A DNA stretch of 64,000 bases from Pycnopodia helianthoides (taxonomy: Eukaryota; Echinodermata; Asteroidea; Forcipulatida; Asteriidae), in the NCBI GenBank assembly GCA_032158295.1, contig CM063254.1, positions 19,110,147 through 19,174,146 on the forward strand, read 5' to 3'. Positions 10,900 to 22,200 of the stretch are shown in pieces. A model generated the notes under the pieces. It ran no database searches, was not told the DNA's origin, and saw only the letters and a list, made by a program, of their open reading frames with translations. Each line of letters opens with the position of its first letter. The stretch's first letter is position 1. A program made the translations under genes and the position numbers.

Positions 10900-11477
10900 A
10901 TTTAGAAGGTGAAAAGGCTGAGTTACCCGAAATAATAGATTCTGAAAAGAGGAACATTTATGGACAAGGTCCTAAATCTAAAATCTTAAAACCACCGGTT
11001 CTTTTCAGAACCACCACAACTCATGGAGAGAGTTTTATGTACATGGTGTCTCCGCAAACCTCACTAGATTCTAAAATCTTGCAGCAATTTACTTATGAAG
11101 ACCATAAGGGGATGAAGTGAGGATGGAGAAGGTACTTTGCCCATGTGGTGACCTAGTTTAAGAGTCACTCCAGCCTGATCTGTCCCAACCTCAAGAAACA
11201 TGGTCCAACAACACAGTCCACAGAGTTGCACTCTAAATTGACTCGGTCTGTGGGCTCGACTAGTAAATCACTTTTATCAAGACTCGCAAAGAGACAACTG
11301 TGCTGTTATTCAGTGATGAATGATTTTGTCATTTTTGGGTCAGAGCTCTAAAACATATCCTGAAATCAAAGTTTGACTCAGGGGGGAAATACAATGGTGA
11401 CTGGACAACCCGATAGTTTCCTAACTGTATGACTATTGTACAGAGATTCTTGTTTGGACACTCTTTCTTAATAGATG

Positions 11478-11585
11478 TTAAACATGCCTGTGGATTTTTT
11501 TCACAGAACTCGAGGAAGTACTGAGTATACAGTGCTTTACACACAGTCACATTGGTGAAAGGGTAAAACCAAATATACTCTTTCT
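11478..11585 (+). mobile_element. SINE body fragment (same family as 21433-21640)
   Basis: Shares ATGCCTGTGGATTTTTTT, CAGAACTCG.GGAAGTACTGAG, CAGTGCTTTACACAC and ATTGGTGAAAGGGTAAAACC with the SINE at 21525-21605. It lacks the tRNA head and has a 6-base insertion (AGTCAC). A minus-strand frame here is only a shadow. Confidence 0.8.
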
Positions 11586-11689
11586 TGTTGTTGATCAAGG
11601 GGCCCTATCTCAGAGATTTAAACTTGGCCTAGCTGCTCCAAACATTGTAGAAAATGCAACTTCCAATAAAAGATGTTTGATTATTTTCA

Positions 11690-11985
11690 AAAGGTTTTTT
11701 CGAATGGGCACCATTGATATCCTCAATGGGTGAACCAAGTTTTCATCGAGGTAGACATATATATCCCAATGGGGATAATTATGATGGTTTTTGTTTTTCC
11801 ATAAAGGGTTTTTTGTTTGGCATAATTAATATCCTTAATGGAGGAACCAACATTCAATCAGGGTAGAGATATATCCCAATCGAGATAATTATAATTTTTT
11901 TTTGTTTTTCCACAAAGGGCCTTATAATTAATCCCCATTGGTGGTAAAAAGTATCCATCGGGGACTAAGTATATACCCCAAACGG
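11690..11985. repeat. degenerate ~120-bp tandem array next to the exon 2 donor
   Basis: Two and a half copies of a unit with TATCCTCAATGG.GGAACCAA, AGGTAGA.ATATATCCCAAT, GGATAATTAT and TTGTTTTTCCA.AAAGGG. The last, most altered copy ends only a few bases from the exon 2 donor at 11993. Confidence 0.7.
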
Positions 11986-11993
11986 TGACTCAC

Positions 11994-12244
11994 CTGTTCA
12001 ATACTATCATGACAGGGCCCACATTGGCCTCTGTCGTGGGCCGCATCGTATCCATAACACCCCGACGTGGACACGGCATCGGCCCACGAGATTGATTTTA
12101 AAATGGTCTCGTCTGTCCAACTGCACACGCTCCATCCCTGCGCGCATAATGAGCTGCTGTTGTTGATGTGACCCTCCCACGTACCAGCGCAGGCCGCCAA
12201 TCTGTGCCGAGATTCAAACGCTTCTGTTGTGCCATCGGAACATC
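11994..12244 (-). CDS. exon 2: cysteine-rich extracellular domain, N-terminal half
   Basis: The acceptor reads tttaatttcag/GATG and the donor GAACAG/gtgagt, both strong. The 251-nt exon starts in phase 1 and ends in phase 0. It encodes 83 full codons beginning CSDGTTEAFESRHRLAAC. Visible marks are CAGTWEGH, then NNSS (possible N-glycosylation), LCAQGWSVC, a tryptophan-containing ISWADA, then GCYGYDAA and GQCGPC. Eight cysteines in 83 residues with no hydrophobic segment indicate a disulfide-bonded extracellular fold. From memory, a similar layout (C.DGT.E.F, then LCA.GW.VC, ending GVLCC) occurs in some secreted bacterial proteins, for example of myxobacteria; I cannot verify this. A degenerate 120-bp tandem array (11690-11985) abuts the donor. 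Confidence 0.75.
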
Positions 12245-13904
12245 CTGAAATTAAACACGAAAAGTTTGTGCGGTGTTATCCCTGAGCCATCTTTAATGGT
12301 ATTAAAGACACAGTGTTCCAAGGTTGTGGATTCGAATCCTACCAGGCTAACCACTGATTTTACATTGACTACAATAAGTTTTGACATCTAGTTACAGAAT
12401 CACAATTTATTGATTGGTGCAACCATGGTGCAACTCATAAAAGTTGTCAAACCAATGTTTGTATGAGAGAGATTGGCTGTTGCCAGCTTGGCGTTTATAT
12501 CCCCTTGTAGGAGTTTGCAAAGTTCCATCGATGGGAAACAAACAAACAAACAAATACTGAAGAGCAAAAGAACAAACACAAACATTGCAGTGTCCCCCTT
12601 AACAGTGGTCCGCTGGCCAAATGCTGGTAATAAACACACCGAGGACCAGTCAAAGTTCTCTAAAAGTTGTCCACCTGGCTAGTTCAGTGTTGAAAAGCAT
12701 CTTTTTTGTATAGTAACAAAAATTGAGTATAGTGAAAATGTTGATGACTAGTGAAACTACAAGCTGTCACTGAAAAATAAGCGCTAACTTTGAGGTATGT
12801 CTAAAAAGATTGCAACTTTTAAATTTTGTCACAAGTATTTATCCAAATATTTGTAGGATAAAAACTTGAAAAGTTTGATGGAATCTTACTGAAGGCCTGT
12901 TTAGGGAAAACCGATTGGTTTACTTTTGTGAGAGCCGACTTATTGAAAGAAAGGATTTGTCTAACATACATCAAACTGATCATTACAGTATGATTCTTAA
13001 AACATTGTTTCTTTCAACTTTATTATTTGTGAATAGTTGAATGTGCTCTTCCAATAAAACCATGTCTTTTCACTGCTCTGAAATGGATAATGGTGTTTCA
13101 ACAATATCGGACCCTTAGTCCTACCCCTTTGGCGGCATGTGGAGGTAGGTCAGGTGCACAATAATTGATTCAAATTACTTCAAATTTGACAGCGGTTTTC
13201 CCCCGGGTAGAGTTACAAGAAAACTCATTGGTCTGCCCACCAGTAAGATGAAAGATTGAAAGTCCGCCAAAACATTCATCACCATGGAGTCGGAAGAAAG
13301 AAGAAAAGAAAAAAAAATAGTGCAGTAAATGAAAAACAGATCAAGGACAATCGGAAGGTAGTAAGCAATCTTGTGAAATATTTTGTTGTCAAGTAACACA
13401 CCCTAACACCGGGAACCAACTTTCTCTCCGGTGAGCTATGTGGGTAATTATGCCCCTGCTGCAAGGAGGAAGCCCCAGCTCCATCAACCTTGAGGGTCTT
13501 GATTGGCTGTGTGTGGTTCCCGTGGTGATTGATTCTGTGATTGATTAGATCAACACTTGATCAAGGAAGCTGGGAGAGTGTCCATGGGTCCAGGAGCCTC
13601 GCTGGGGCGCATACTTTTCTTGTAACAAATATTTCAAGGGGAAGACAGTTTAACAAACAGCATGGTTTGTGGTGTCACATCGATCCAATCATCCGTCTCT
13701 CTAGTAGAGGGTTCCACCAGATGGAGTCTTATGGTAGAGAGTGGATCCCCTCTTAGAAAATGGTCTGTGGTTATCATAACCGTTTTTCACAAATATAGAT
13801 GCTTGAACCAAAAAAACTCCATGATATATTTTCAATTTACTGTCACATTGCACTTCACCAAGTTTTCTTCGGTCCACACTTGACATCACTCACTTGAATG
13901 TTCC

Positions 13905-14085
13905 CTATGTCAAAAAGCATTCAGTGTAGCTGGACCAATGATTTGGAACAATCTTCCTTATGTCATTAGGGAATCTGTTTAGTTTATCTCTAGTTCGTAA
14001 AGCTCTTAAGACTCACCTCTATCCATGTTAATTTCTGATATGTGCGCTGCGATCTTGATGGAATAGCACCTTATAAAGGGTAATT
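13905..14085 (+). mobile_element. LINE C-terminal relic (CR1/L2-like)
   Basis: One plus frame reads AFSVAGPMIWNNLPYVIRES, the conserved near-C-terminal block of CR1/L2-type ORF2 proteins. It then breaks (stop after RESV) and resumes with RKALKTHLYPC in another frame before a 3' UTR-like stretch. Inactive, 5'-truncated. Confidence 0.75.
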
Positions 14086-14970
14086 TTTATGTTATGTTGA
14101 TGTTGAACATACCTGGAACTTTCATTCGTTTCAATTCATTCAAAAAACCTTTGTACTAAGACATTCACTACAACTCACTTAGATGCAATTCAATCTTCTG
14201 ATTGGGACGTCTTTTTACTTTTGAAATAAACAAGTCTCTCATCAATCAATCCAAGTAAAAATAAAAAGTGGAAACAAGTTTCTTTTAACTTGTTCACACA
14301 GTCCAACTCCAGTACTTTAAATTGTGTCTGCTTCCAATGTCGTAATATTTCATCAAAATAAACGTGCCACGAAAAAATGTACAATGGCCAAAATGACAAC
14401 CCCCAACTGGATATCTGTTTCCAACGTATTATCCCAACAAGGTCAGCCAGGTCCTAAAGCTATAATACCATTAATACATCCCCATTATAACACACCAAGG
14501 ATGACTTTGATTGTCCCAACAATAAAGAATTTTGTCGATCACAAAAGTGCAAAAAATTATAGGACTTTGTGAGGGGCTAAATTCTTCCATCGAGTGGCAG
14601 GACGAGTTAGAACCGGTCCTGTGGCCGTAGCTGATGCAATTAACGATAACAAAAATGAAGCCCAACAGTATTTTCTGTCGGTTCCTTCTGGTGTGTGTTT
14701 ATTTTCAATGGGAAATTAATGGCAGGTGCCCGGTAAACATCTTTTATCCTACCATATGAAAAGCAAACAGTGCCGGGAGGGAATTGATAAAGCTGAAAAA
14801 ATGTGTAATGCCCTTCTACAGTGATGCAAGGTGATCGTTCTGTAGAGCGAACGCGAGTCCATTACGTCTTGGGGCAGCACAGTGATTTTTATACGCATAT
14901 CATTTCCTCCCCCCACTTCAAATTGATATAGAAGAACGACATCAATGGTTGTCTTTATATTGTTTTTTTT

Positions 14971-15431
14971 TTAAAGCAATATCAATATGCCAATATCTGT
15001 AATACACATCGGTATAGGGTAAATAAAATGACTAATTATCATCGATGTGTACAACATTGGTACACATCGGTGTATGGGTAAAAACCAAAAATTAACATTG
15101 GTAAGGTTAAAAATATAATATGTTCACAGATTTGCACATAACTCACATAGCATAAAGATGGTCATGGTGAAAAACTTCCCTTGAAATTCTTTTTGCTTGA
15201 AATGCTATGTTTTTAGGAAATTAGTAAAACAATATATCTTTATTACGATGATAAAATCCGATGTTTGAAAACAGTGAAAATATATAATGGGGTTTTTCAC
15301 TGTTTTCTCATGACTCCAAAAGACCAATTTAGCTTAAACTTTCACAGGTTTGTTATTTCATGTATATGTTGGGTCACATTAAGTGTGTATACTGGTCTTT
15401 GACAATTACCAATGTTGTACATGTGCTTTAA
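14971..15431 (+). mobile_element. TTAA MITE family B, copy 1 (internally expanded)
   Basis: The right end is ACCAATGTTGTACATGTGC + TTTAA (TTAA at 15428). The left end TTAAAGCA (14971) is followed by about 120 bp of a short scrambled repeat (ACACATCGGTNTANGGGTAAA at about 15005 and 15062), then the normal family B body from ACATTGGTAAGG. Shares TGTTCACAGATTTGCACATA and AAAGATGGTCATGGTG with 33279-33633 and 52624-52976. Confidence 0.8.
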
Positions 15432-15736
15432 AGTGTTCCTGTACGTTCTGCTAAACAGGATTCCAACTGGCTTCTTGTCACAAGGGCCTAATTGCATAGA
15501 GCTGTAAATTTTTCGTTTATACTTAATTTCATTTATGAATTCTGGTTGTGAAGCCAAGGACTCTCAGAAGTAGAGAGAGATGCTGACAAACTTTCTGCTT
15601 TGTAATAATTGGCAGGATACCAGTCACAGATGTTACGTATGTGTCACATGCTGTTTTAGTGTTGGTAACCTTACCCTGGTGTGTTTGTGTCTTTTGAGTT
15701 TAGCTGCATTTTTGTGTGTAAGCACATTATGAAGTT

Positions 15737-15840
15737 GGGCCCAGGTTGGCTCGGTGGTCTACGTGGGTTAAGATTTCTGCTCTAGAATGGCAGGGGTCAT
15801 GGGTTCGAGTCCCACCTAGTAGTAAACAAGAACATGTAAT
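15737..15840 (+). mobile_element. tRNA-derived SINE head
   Basis: GGCTCGGTGGTCTACGTGGG (A-box region), TCTGCTCTAGAATGGCA and GGGTTCGAGTCCCACC (B box) in tRNA order, resembling the head at 21433. Stems are imperfect and the 3' side is not tRNA, so not a functional tRNA. Confidence 0.65.
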
Positions 15841-17380
15841 GACCAAGCCATTTGGACAGTCTTGAAAAATGCTTGTTATTCTCCCAAAAATTCAAATCTG
15901 CGATGGCCGTACAGCTATAGCCAATCTTTCTCATGACATACTCTTGATTGTATGCCAAATTCCACGCTTGTACATCAAAGGCACCATTCCCCCAACCCAA
16001 ATACTTCCCCTATCTGCCCCACTAGATTCTTTATATCACAAAATAATCGACATAACCCTATTGGCTGTATCTTTTTCGAAAACCATAAATGCTTTACCTA
16101 TACCAATGCAAACTTTGAATAAGGTCGAATAAAGGTCGGTTTGGAGGCGAATGTGATGGTTAATCTCCACTGCTAGCCAGAGTAATTCTTGAAATTAAAA
16201 AATTGTTTTGATTTCTGGTTTTGTTGTTGAATTTGTCAATAAAAACAACAACCTTCCTGGGATTAAATTTCAACACAATACTTTTTATTAAGGAGACAAA
16301 ACAAAAACAAAAAAAACACACTAAGCTGTAGCCAGTAGAACGAGACATAAAAATACTGTTTGTTTGTTTTTATGTAAAACTCACAAAAGCAAATACACAA
16401 ACAAAAAATGGTCCAGGAAATAAAAAGCTCAGTGTTTTTATTGTAAATTTGTGGCTTAGGTTGAACCTTGAAAGTTAGAACAAATAATAGGAACTCCCTA
16501 ACCACAAGTGACAATGAGTTTCTTCTCTCCCGGAATTAATAATCACTTTCAACAACTAATGAAAGACAAACATCCACTTCCTACGTGATTGATAAATCCC
16601 TCAATCACAATTCCATGCATGAGGGGGGGGGGGTAGAGAGAGGGGTTAAATTGCTAAGCAAACAAAAACCAGTTTCCCCAAACCATAATAATCAAAAACT
16701 TCCTGCACCTTGTTTACCCAACACCTCCATCCAAATCCACTTAGCAGAAAATTTGCAACAAAGGTTTTTTTGCCAGAGGGTTGCTGGTGTACATGTGCTC
16801 GCCCATGAGGTAACCCCTACCACGGATTATCTGACAAGAGGTGGTTTGTAAACACATACTCTTAAAAAAAAAACCACTCCTTTGTACCATGGAGGTGGAT
16901 GACATATCTAGATTATCACTTTGGTATCAATGGATGGTCCACTAGGCTTTCAATCCCACCTGGAGTTTTTCTCTGTGGTCCAAAGGATGGTCGGAGAGAT
17001 GGACAGCTCTGATGAGGGTCCGTGGGTGTCATTTACGATAATGCCCCATGATGGACATGTGGATTATCTGGTCCTTGAACAGATTTTTTTTCAATGGTAG
17101 TATGAAACCTGTGTATCACATTTTACAATAGATTACTCATGCAAATACCTTCGGATGGAGTGGAGTGGCAGAGTGTTTACTGAAAAAATGATCAAGGACT
17201 TATTTTGTTCAAGAGCTTCTTCCCAGGGCACATACATAAACCTTGACTTCCCTTTTTCTAATTACCTAGAGCCATCTTTGATTTAGTTCTACTTCCAACA
17301 CTAAAATTACCCTTTTTTTTGGGGGGGGGGGGAAGACACACACACACACTTAATATGTTTGCCTTACAAGCAGCAAGGCT

Positions 17381-17705
17381 TGAAATTTATGCTGGACTGA
17401 AGGCCAGTGATTTTAACATTGGACGACCAGGCATGTTTGGTGGTCTTGTATTCATCAATTGAATAACAGTTCCTCACTGTGTAATAAAAATCCTCAATTT
17501 AAAAGAAATTATACTCAAATGTTGACTCTGAGTAAATATCTTTTAATGGTGTTGAGTATCGAAGCATACTTAATACCATGAGACAATGGGATATTCACTT
17601 AGTGCTTGTTCAAATAAAAACAGGTCACATGATGTTAAAATCTGTAGAAAAATTCTTATAGAAAAATTTGCATAGATCCTGGTCTTGTAAAAATAAAATT
17701 CTGGT
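17381..17705 (+). repeat. dispersed repeat family G, copy 1
   Basis: About 325 bp matching 20082-20440 along its length. Landmarks: GAAGGCCAGTGATTTTA.CAT, TCAATTGA.TA, CTCAAATGTTGACT, GAGTAT.GAAG.ATACTTA, TTGTTCAAATAAAAACAG, TCCTGGTCTTGTAAAA. No coding frame and no obvious terminal repeats. Confidence 0.75.
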
Positions 17706-18537
17706 CCAGTAACAAACATGAGCTACAAGCCATGAAATTTTTCTGCCCATATATTTGAGCCTCGAGCAGGAGTAGCTATTTCCAGAGAAATGTTTTTTTC
17801 AAGTTTGCAAGGGTCAAATTAAATTTTTGGGAATTACCAGGAAATTTATTGAGCCCGAAAGGGGTTATGAAAATTGAGAAAAATCTGACGGGAAGTTTAA
17901 AAGGTCATCACTGTTTCTATTTAAATTTGGGTTTCTATTTCTTGTATTTCATATTCACTTTTGCTGTGAGTTGTTCATAAATCAATCAAAGTGGTAAGAT
18001 ACTGTAATTAAATTATGTTATTTATAACGGAAAACAGGAAATTTTCCTTCTCAGTGTACAAAACAGTCTAAGTGAAACAGACAACATAGATTAAAAATTA
18101 CTGGACAGTTTCAAAAAATGGTGAACAAAAATTCCTACTTTTCAAAAAAGTGAATACCGGTACCAAAATGGGCACACCTCTTTAGGTATGACTATGTAAA
18201 AGAGACATGCACCCAAAATAACAAAACTGTAGAAATGATCTGGATGAAATCTACAGGGAAATTACAGAAATGAATTCCTTAAACAACTTGGGACCACCAT
18301 GGACTAAACACCGTAGTAGATCATTACTGAGTTTTTTCAGCACTTTCTTCAATTCTGAATATTCTAAAAATGAAGAAGACAGTCATTTCCAGTCTGCAAC
18401 AACAGTTGTTAAAGTTTTGTCACCTTGACATCTTCCCTCACACCTCAAAACTCTACCCGATTTCAAATATGCATGTACTGATAGTGGCTATCCAGAGACT
18501 GAAAAAGTGAAACGGAAACAGATTTTCATGCCTAACT

Positions 18538-18982
18538 TTAAAGGTAGTGTCATAGGTTGGTAAATACTCCCTGAATTTATGACCGTGCAATTTTACATGG
18601 TGCAAAGCACTGCAGCTGTTGATAGTATAAACTACTTTGAGAAAGGATTCCCTTCGGAGAAATATGGTTTGGAAAATTGTTCACCTGAAAACATTTGAAT
18701 CTGAGAAACGATTCATGAATGGATCGTTTCTCAGATTTCTTGTGGTTGGTGTCTGTTCGGGAATGCTGCGGTGGGTACCCGCTGTCACCACGCTAAATGT
18801 GGATGGATTCGACATTCTTCTGAAAATACTGCGACAGTTTGTTGCTGTTTTTCTCAGCAAGTAAACACTGTATTCAGCTGAAACTTTCACATGTGACTTT
18901 TATTGTTTCTTTCTTCATAACTTGCCTACAAATCAGCATTACGACTTACGCGACGAAAACCAATCCATGACCCTACCTTTAA
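18538..18982 (+). mobile_element. TTAA MITE family F, copy 1, with perfect central hairpin
   Basis: Ends TTAAAGGTAGTGTCATAGGT and TCCATGACCCTACC + TTTAA, TTAA at both sides. A central palindrome at 18698-18737 has 15-bp arms AATCTGAGAAACGAT. A 75-codon plus frame inside it is only a by-product. Related to 54740-55187, which lies in the opposite orientation. Confidence 0.9.
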
Positions 18983-19965
18983 CCCTTGGATATAGCATGT
19001 GAATGATATTACATAGTAGCTTTACATCAATCCATTGGTGTATGTGGTCATACTGTGCCTGCCAGAAACCCAAACGCTTTTCGTGACAGGTGTGACATTA
19101 CTAATAATTCCTAGGAGTGCAAAATTACTTCTGAAATAACAGCCGTTTGAGTGTCATTCAATCACGGCACAGGTGGTGGCTTTTTTCCTCTCTTTTTTTT
19201 TTTTTTTTGGGTACACGGTTAATTTTCCCACTCATAAAAAATGTACAACTTGATATCAGTTTTTACAGTCGGATTTCACATTCAGTTGAAACATGAGGAG
19301 TCAAAGGTTTAACAATTCATAAGCTTGAAATGCAGCCTAGTCAGCAAGAAGTTTTTTTTTCCCGCAATCTTCGGGACAAAACATAAAGCAAATATAAAAA
19401 ATATCACAAACTTACAAGCAACTAAAGAGCCTTACATCAAAATCCAAGGTCTTGGTTGTAATTCCCTATCAGAATATTCTAAAAGATTTTCAGGTTTTAG
19501 TTTGAATATGACAAAATTCTCAGGGCATGTTTCCCCGAACGCTAAGAGCAAAACTCCACTCCTGTTCCATTCCCTCAACAACCCAATTTACAGTCATCAT
19601 GTGTGTTCCTCTACCCCCATTTTTCTAAAGCCTGGTTTTAAATCATTGTCTCTTGCCACTTACTGAGTGGGAAAGCCTCAATGAACTCCTAATCCAAGAT
19701 TCTTTTTTACTTTCTACTATGGACACTCAAGCGCTTTCAAAGTCCCACCAGCAGGCGGTCTCATAGGGGGGAATCGTCTTCTTAGCCCCTGGTGGTCCCG
19801 AGTTCTTGGTACCCCTAATTGCTCGTGTCCTCTTCATCAATTGTTCAACTGCTGTATGGGCTGAGTTTGGGTTGATATTATTAAGAGTTGGTTAAAAACC
19901 TATCGTCTTCTTGGAATGAAGTACTGTATACTCTAACTTTTCTTGTAAAGGTTTTCAAGACTGAT

Positions 19966-20062
19966 GCTAGTCTTGGTGCAAGATGCTGTTGTTCATCGGA
20001 ATACTCGGCACACTAACATAACCATCGCAACAAAACGTAAGAACGTCTTGCACCAAGACTAG
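19966..20062. mobile_element. short foldback element
   Basis: Arms GCTAGTCTTGGTGCAAGA (19966) and, inverted, TCTTGCACCAAGACTAG (ending about 20062) enclose about 60 bp. Non-coding; adjacent to family G copy 2. Confidence 0.7.
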
Positions 20063-20081
20063 ACCGATTCTAGTGACAGAC

Positions 20082-20440
20082 AGGGATCAAATTTTACACT
20101 GAATCGAAGGCCAAAGGACAGTGATTTTAGCATCGGGCCAGTATTATTCCTGACCGGATAAATCCAACGGGCTTGTGTTTTTCAATTGAGTATCAATACC
20201 TTACCTACAGTGTAATATCTTTAATAAAAAACCCAAACCCCCCAAAACAATTATGTTCAAATGTTGACTTTGAATCTTGAATCTTTAAATTCTGTCGAGT
20301 ATTGAAGAATACTAAGCTATAATGAGATAAATCTTCTCTTAGTACTCGTTCAAATAAAAACAGTTTACAGTGTTAAACTGTGTAGAAAGTTCTTTCTCAT
20401 TTAGAATCAGGTCTTGTGAAATAAAATTTAGTGACAAGCC
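20082..20440 (+). repeat. dispersed repeat family G, copy 2
   Basis: Collinear with 17381-17705: GAAGGCCAAAGGACAGTGAT, CAAATGTTGACTTTGAA, GTCGAGTATTGAAG, CTCGTTCAAATAAAAACAG, CAGGTCTTGTGAAATAAAAT. More diverged, with several indels. Confidence 0.75.
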
Positions 20441-20991
20441 CTACGGTCTTGTGGAATTTCGTCCAAAATTTGAGCCCTGATGCAGACAATAACTTTGTAT
20501 CACCACGAAAGAGGAAACTGCCTGACGCATGCAACTTTTGTATTATAAGTTTGGGGTTTTTTAGGGCAAAAAAAAAGTTTTTCCCCCTTTTTTATGGCAA
20601 AAGGCAAAATTTGAGCTGATCTCAGAAACGTCATGCTTGAAAATGTCTTCATAAACATGCTGTGAATGACTATCTATCTTTTTGTAAAAATTGTATATCT
20701 GTGTGAATCTTAACCAAAGACAATTTTGTAGACTGCAAAAACTGTTCATGAGGAAACAGTTTCTCCAAGTGATGTTTTGTTTACTTTTAGTGTGCTAATG
20801 TACCACACTCAGTCTCAGCATAGATGTCTCAGTCAACCATATTGATCAACCTTTGAATTGCCACCAGAACTCAACACCTAAGCATTACCATGTCCAGTAA
20901 ACTTCAGATTACATTCATAGTGATATAACCGGCATTGATAAAAAAAACACTCAACAAGATAGGGGATGGTTCTTCAATGGTTAGACAGTCA

Positions 20992-21017
20992 AGAGAGAGA
21001 GAGAGGGAGGGAGAGAG
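20992..21017. repeat. GA-rich microsatellite
   Basis: Imperfect (GA)n with GGGA interruptions. Confidence 0.8.
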
Positions 21018-21432
21018 GCCAGCTCCAGGGCATAACACACTCCAGCCACATGTCATTATCCCAGCTTTTACAACACTAATCCTTTCACACAACACCCACC
21101 ACAATCATGCCACCAGACCACCAACCCATCTTCTGCTCTTCTAGTACCAAGCCCCCCCCCCCAAAAAAAAAACCCTCATGTACCCTATAGTAGGGCCAGT
21201 GACAGTACCATTGAATTATCAATTCCATCCTTGCTCTATGGTTGCTTATAATAGAGCATGGAGGTAAGGACCTTGCTCTATGGTGGTTCCCAACACACTG
21301 TATACATTGTACATGCACATTGTAGTGCAAGTACTCTACAACAATGGAAAAAACAAATAATATTCTTTATCCCCGTGCAAGTTTAACATCTTTTAAATTG
21401 CTAAAATATAAGATTCGAACTGCCTCTAGCTA

Positions 21433-21640
21433 CCGGGCAATCTCGGTGGTCTAGTTGGTAAGACATCTGCTCTGGCATGGCAAAGGTTGTAGGTTCAAAT
21501 CCCACCCTAGTAATAATATGCCTGTGGATTTTTTTTTAACAGAACTCGGGGAAGTACTGAGTATTCAGTGCTTTACACACATTGGTGAAAGGGTAAAACC
21601 AAATAACATTCTTCATCCCTGGTGCAAATTTAACATCTAT
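21433..21640 (+). mobile_element. tRNA-derived SINE, head and body
   Basis: The tRNA-like head has TGGTCTAGTTGGTAAGAC (A box), CTCTGGCATGG and AGGTTCAAATCCCACC (B box). The body continues ATGCCTGTGGATTTTTTTTT, AACTCGGGGAAGTACTGAG and GGTGAAAGGGTAAAACC, shared with 11478-11585. Confidence 0.8.
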
Positions 21641-22094
21641 TAAATAATGGAGTTCTTCTTAAATCTGTTTTTTTATCAGCCTTCAAACAACTGAGTCAAG
21701 TTTCTGGTCCTTGCATGGAAGTCTCGTCAAGTCTTGATCCCTCTAAGGTAAAGTCTCAAGTACAGACATAAACCAATCATAGAGCATGGAACCAAAGCTG
21801 TCAAGTCCTAAATCCATTCCTTCCTCCATGGTCCAATCATGATCCAATTGAGTGCCGAGGAAGTCCCTTGAGGATATAAGCTACTCTAGCTACAGCTTTC
21901 CATGAGCTAAGCAATTCTCAAGTCAAGACATGAACTAATGTAGCCAAGTCCAAGCCAAGCCTTATGCCAAATAGAGCCCTTGAAGGGCAAGTCCCAAGAG
22001 GAAGTTTTAAGTCCTGTCATAGGATTGACCCTGCTCTATGCTCTATGCATAGAGTAACGCTAAGCATGTCTCAAGACAAGTCACTCATAAACCC

Positions 22095-22200
22095 ATGTAG
22101 TCAAGCTCAAGTCAAGTCCCAAATCAAGTCCCAAGTCAAGTCCCAAATCAAGTCCCAAGTCAAGTCCCAAATCAAATCCCAAGTCAAGTCAAGTCCCAGG
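22095..22200. repeat. CAAGTCCCAAATCAAGTCC tandem repeat
   Basis: About nine alternating 11-bp half-units (CAAGTCCCAAA / TCAAGTCCCAAG). The CAAGTC word is also scattered through 21690-22150, suggesting an older, wider array. Confidence 0.85.

Larger units (their letters stand above)
3298..11993 (-). other. intron 2 (about 8.7 kb)
   Basis: Lies between the exon 2 donor (gtgagt, 11993) and the exon 3 acceptor (3298). Contains a TTAA MITE (4082-4584), a SINE head (5600-5690), a hAT-like MITE (5767-6178), a SINE (7010-7200), a promoter-like patch (10250-10305), a TTAA MITE (10520-10899), a SINE body (11478-11585) and a 120-bp array (11690-11985). Stretches with nothing recognisable: 3298-4081 (a poly-G run near 3856), 4585-5590, 6226-7009, 7201-9600 (a TA microsatellite at 8986-9006) and 10900-11477. 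Confidence 0.6.

Noticed and set aside
21433..21510. tRNA gene (A and B boxes in correct order)
   Set aside because: Followed by a SINE body that recurs at 11478, with imperfect stems; a SINE head. The same applies at 5600, 15737, 24170, 37803 and 49335.
22095..22200. CRISPR-like array (regular short repeats)
   Set aside because: Units are contiguous without unique spacers; a plain tandem repeat in a eukaryotic genome.
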